Below are positions 1 to 64,000 of a DNA stretch of 64,000 nt, piece after piece; position 1 is the first letter of the stretch; every line of letters begins with the position of its first letter. Source of the stretch: Lamellibrachia satsuma (Eukaryota > Annelida > Polychaeta > Sabellida > Siboglinidae); the NCBI GenBank assembly GCA_033239005.1, contig BSQZ01000009.1:4039752-4103751 (forward strand). Reading direction: 5' to 3'. The notes under the pieces are model-generated. The model was not told the origin of the DNA and did no database searches. It was given only the letters and a program-made list of their open reading frames with translations. Position numbers and translations under genes: made by a program.

Positions 1-1661
1 CATTGAAGGCACAACCCACAGAAACAAAATCACAGAGTAAATTTCAGTCGTGTCTTGTCATTGGGATGGACAACACAATAAACATATCACAGGCCATACA
101 ATTCTGTGTTATCATAAGTGTAGCAAGCATTCATTTAATGGAAAAATGATCACAGCTGGGCTGATAACACAACAATATACATTAGCCTTTCTCTATATAG
201 ACTCCTGATGTAAGGAACAACCTTGAAATCCCCCTTCTGCCCTGCAATGTTGGCCACCCCCCATGGATACAAAGAATATCAGATATATGGAACAATCTGG
301 CCAAGTCCCAACATGTTTCAAATAGCATGTTCCCTGTACTTAAAACTTTACATAATTCTCAGAAGACAGCTAAAATTTTGCTTCGTTTCCAAGTAACTGG
401 GAACAAAATTAATACTTCATGGAATTCGATACTGCAGAACAAATCCACACTGTTGAATTATATTAGTAGGCAAACTAAAAATTGGCCCCATTTGTAAGTT
501 CAACAGGAGAAGTTAATCATGGCAAAAAATATATAATAGTTTAACCTCCTCGAAAATTCCCATCTTGTTGAAAGGATGAACAAGATGAGAGATGGCAGAA
601 TCTAAGAGATCAATCACGAAACGAAGAACTGGGAAAAGAATGACACAGAAATGCAGAAACTGAGAACAACAACATAACAAATAAAGACACAAGACCAAGT
701 TGAAGCCAGGCCAAAACAATGCCTAACACAAACTTTCAACCACTCTACTCAATTCATTTAGCCCATTGTAAGAATAGACTTTTCGTTAGATTGGGTAACT
801 TGTGAAAGTGTGACTAACTTTATGCCATAGTATTGCCCTTTTTCACTGAATTTTGACAGGATGCGGTCAAAAATAATTTACTGTTTTGTCCGATAATTTC
901 ACCAAAATTAAATAAAAAATCTGTACAAACAAGCTAGCATGTCATAGTGGATACTAGACAGGAGTTTGAAATTAAACAAGTGAAACAATTTATTTGAGGT
1001 GGGAACTTTGACGCACAAACTTTCAAGAATGTCGTCAATGTTCAGCAGAAATTAAAAACTTCGTCTTGACACTGATTTTATGCATTTAAGCATCCATATT
1101 ACAAGTTGTTCTTCAACAATATATGGCACCCAATTTCTCAATGATTTAAAGATGACTTTGTCAATATCTTGGTGAGTTTACAAACACAGTAACAGATAGA
1201 AAAATCACATAGGGAAACTAGCATCTTATGCAGTTCCTGAGATTTATTTTAATTTACCGAAGATGATAAATAAAAAAAACCCACTCAGTATAAACATAGA
1301 TGGTGCAATGTTATAATTGTGCTTCAGTGTAGTCATGATGTGTTGGTGTAGCCTTAATATGACAATTAATCTTTGATTCTGTTTTTATTTCTCGTGATAT
1401 CCTACAAACAACATATGTTTGCATGACTAATTAAACCTTTTTGTAGCCCCCATCACAGCCTGCTGGCTGCACTAACTGAATATATAGCGGTATTCTTACC
1501 TCAACTATGGAATTGCACCAGTTAGATTACTTGTCATGGTTTACAGATAATTGATATTCAGTAGAAATTTCGATTCTGACATGATTATCTTATCTACATA
1601 TAACAAATCATGTCATATTACAAAGTCACATTCCTGATTTTCCTTATGGCATGCAGCCATG
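1..1661. other. 3' UTR / 3' flank of NBEAL, no gene recognised
   Basis: AT-rich sequence with no convincing coding region. On the minus strand, AATAAA hexamers at 1243-1248 and 1384-1389 (read as TTTATT here) are candidate poly(A) signals for NBEAL, but the true 3' end cannot be placed. A dispersed repeat copy sits at about 780-1010. Confidence 0.5.
780..1010 (+). repeat. Dispersed repeat copy A
   Basis: Similar in order and wording to 55815-56040: GGGTAAC..GTGAAAGTGTGA, CACTGAATTT, CAAAATTAAATAA, TTGTACAAA..AGCTAG, GGATACTAGA. An unclassified interspersed repeat in the same orientation. Confidence 0.6.
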
Positions 1662-1954
1662 CAGAACCTCGACGGCGGTCATGCGGAACCTTGAAGGTGG
1701 CCATGAGGAACATGCAAGATGGCCATGTGGAACTTTGAAGGTGGCCATGAGGAACATGCAAGATGGTCATGCGGAACCTTGAAGGTGGCCATGAGGAACA
1801 TGCAAGATGGTCATGTGGAACCTTGAAGGTGGCCATGAGGAACATGCAAGATGGCCATGTGGAACCTTGAAGGTGGCCATGAGGAACATGCAAGATGGTC
1901 ATGCGGAACCTTGAAGGTGGCCATGAGGAACATGCAAGATGGCCATGTGGAACC
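1662..1954 (-). repeat. 44-bp minisatellite in NBEAL 3' UTR, about 6.5 copies
   Basis: Direct 44-bp tandem repeat built from two half-units that share GGCCATG and GGAAC words. It starts 12 nt past the stop codon, so it is most simply part of the 3' UTR. Units alternate at a few sites (GGCCATGTGG versus GGTCATGCGG). Confidence 0.9.
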
Positions 1955-1966
1955 CCAAGAAAGAGC

Positions 1967-63659
<61,693 letters not shown>

Positions 63660-64000
63660 CTAAAAATAATAATATTGTCATTATTTCATAGCATTAGACA
63701 TAACTGTATTGCACTGAAACTATAGCGAAACACTGGTAGCAACATTCATTCAAATTTCTATTTGGGCAGCATACTTTCCCCCAGAATAAACTGTCATGAA
63801 ATTATGTATTAAATACATTTATATTTGCATGAAGTTAATTTTCAAGACTGCCATGCACAGTAAACATTTATTACCAACACAAATGACCAAATGCTGCATT
63901 CTTCACTGATTAGTCTCAGGTGAGTCTAATAACATAATAAAGAAATTTTTTTTGGTGCTGTAAACATGAAGTATGTAGCATTAAGTCGACAAAGTCTAAA
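63660..64000 (-). other. NBEAL intron running out of the window
   Basis: AT-rich, with no coding segment or promoter signal. The first exon(s) with the start codon must lie beyond 64000. Confidence 0.6.

Overview
The window is eukaryotic and is filled by one gene on the minus strand: a neurobeachin-like gene (NBEAL1/NBEAL2 ortholog group; BEACH family). I reconstructed 57 GT-AG exons between 63659 and 1967. Their phases match at every junction, and the visible coding length is 8,076 nt (2,691 codons plus a stop at 1967-1969). That is close to the vertebrate NBEAL proteins (about 2,700 residues). The first exon seen (63568-63659) already corresponds to the family's N-terminal region, so only the start codon and a short N-terminus lie beyond 64000. 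Long AT-rich introns, Penelope-like and CR1/Jockey-like retroelement pieces and tRNA-derived SINEs suggest a marine invertebrate, possibly a mollusc. The species cannot be fixed from the sequence alone.

Layout, 5' to 3' of the gene (right to left). 63659-50194: N-terminal armadillo-like helical region. 49722-46909: ConA-like lectin domain. 43336-30585: second helical region, including an 846-bp exon with a Ser/Thr/Ala-rich linker. 29052-24358: the stretch before the PH domain. 24105-22084: PH-like domain. 21805-13658: BEACH domain. 9671-1967: C-terminal WD40 propeller. The 3' UTR and 3' flank occupy 1-1966.

The introns hold very large tandem arrays, about 12-13 kb in total: 31 bp x ~104, 34 bp x ~78, 62 bp x ~41, 38 bp x ~28, 39 bp x 23, 27 bp x ~21, 37 bp x ~16, plus smaller ones. 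They also hold an inverted Penelope-like element with a 12-bp target-site duplication, two fragments of one non-LTR retrotransposon family (one split by a 1.8-kb insert with hAT/Tol2-like ends), SINEs, and a degenerate hammerhead-ribozyme-like hairpin.

The most unusual observation concerns two introns of the BEACH region. Their minisatellite units are copies of the upstream exon's last 25-30 nt plus the first intron bases, so the 5' splice site itself has been amplified, about 78 times in one intron and about 16 in the other. Two other introns carry a tandem duplication of the 3' splice site with the start of the exon. Tandem expansion seeded by exon/intron boundaries is therefore a recurring feature of this locus.
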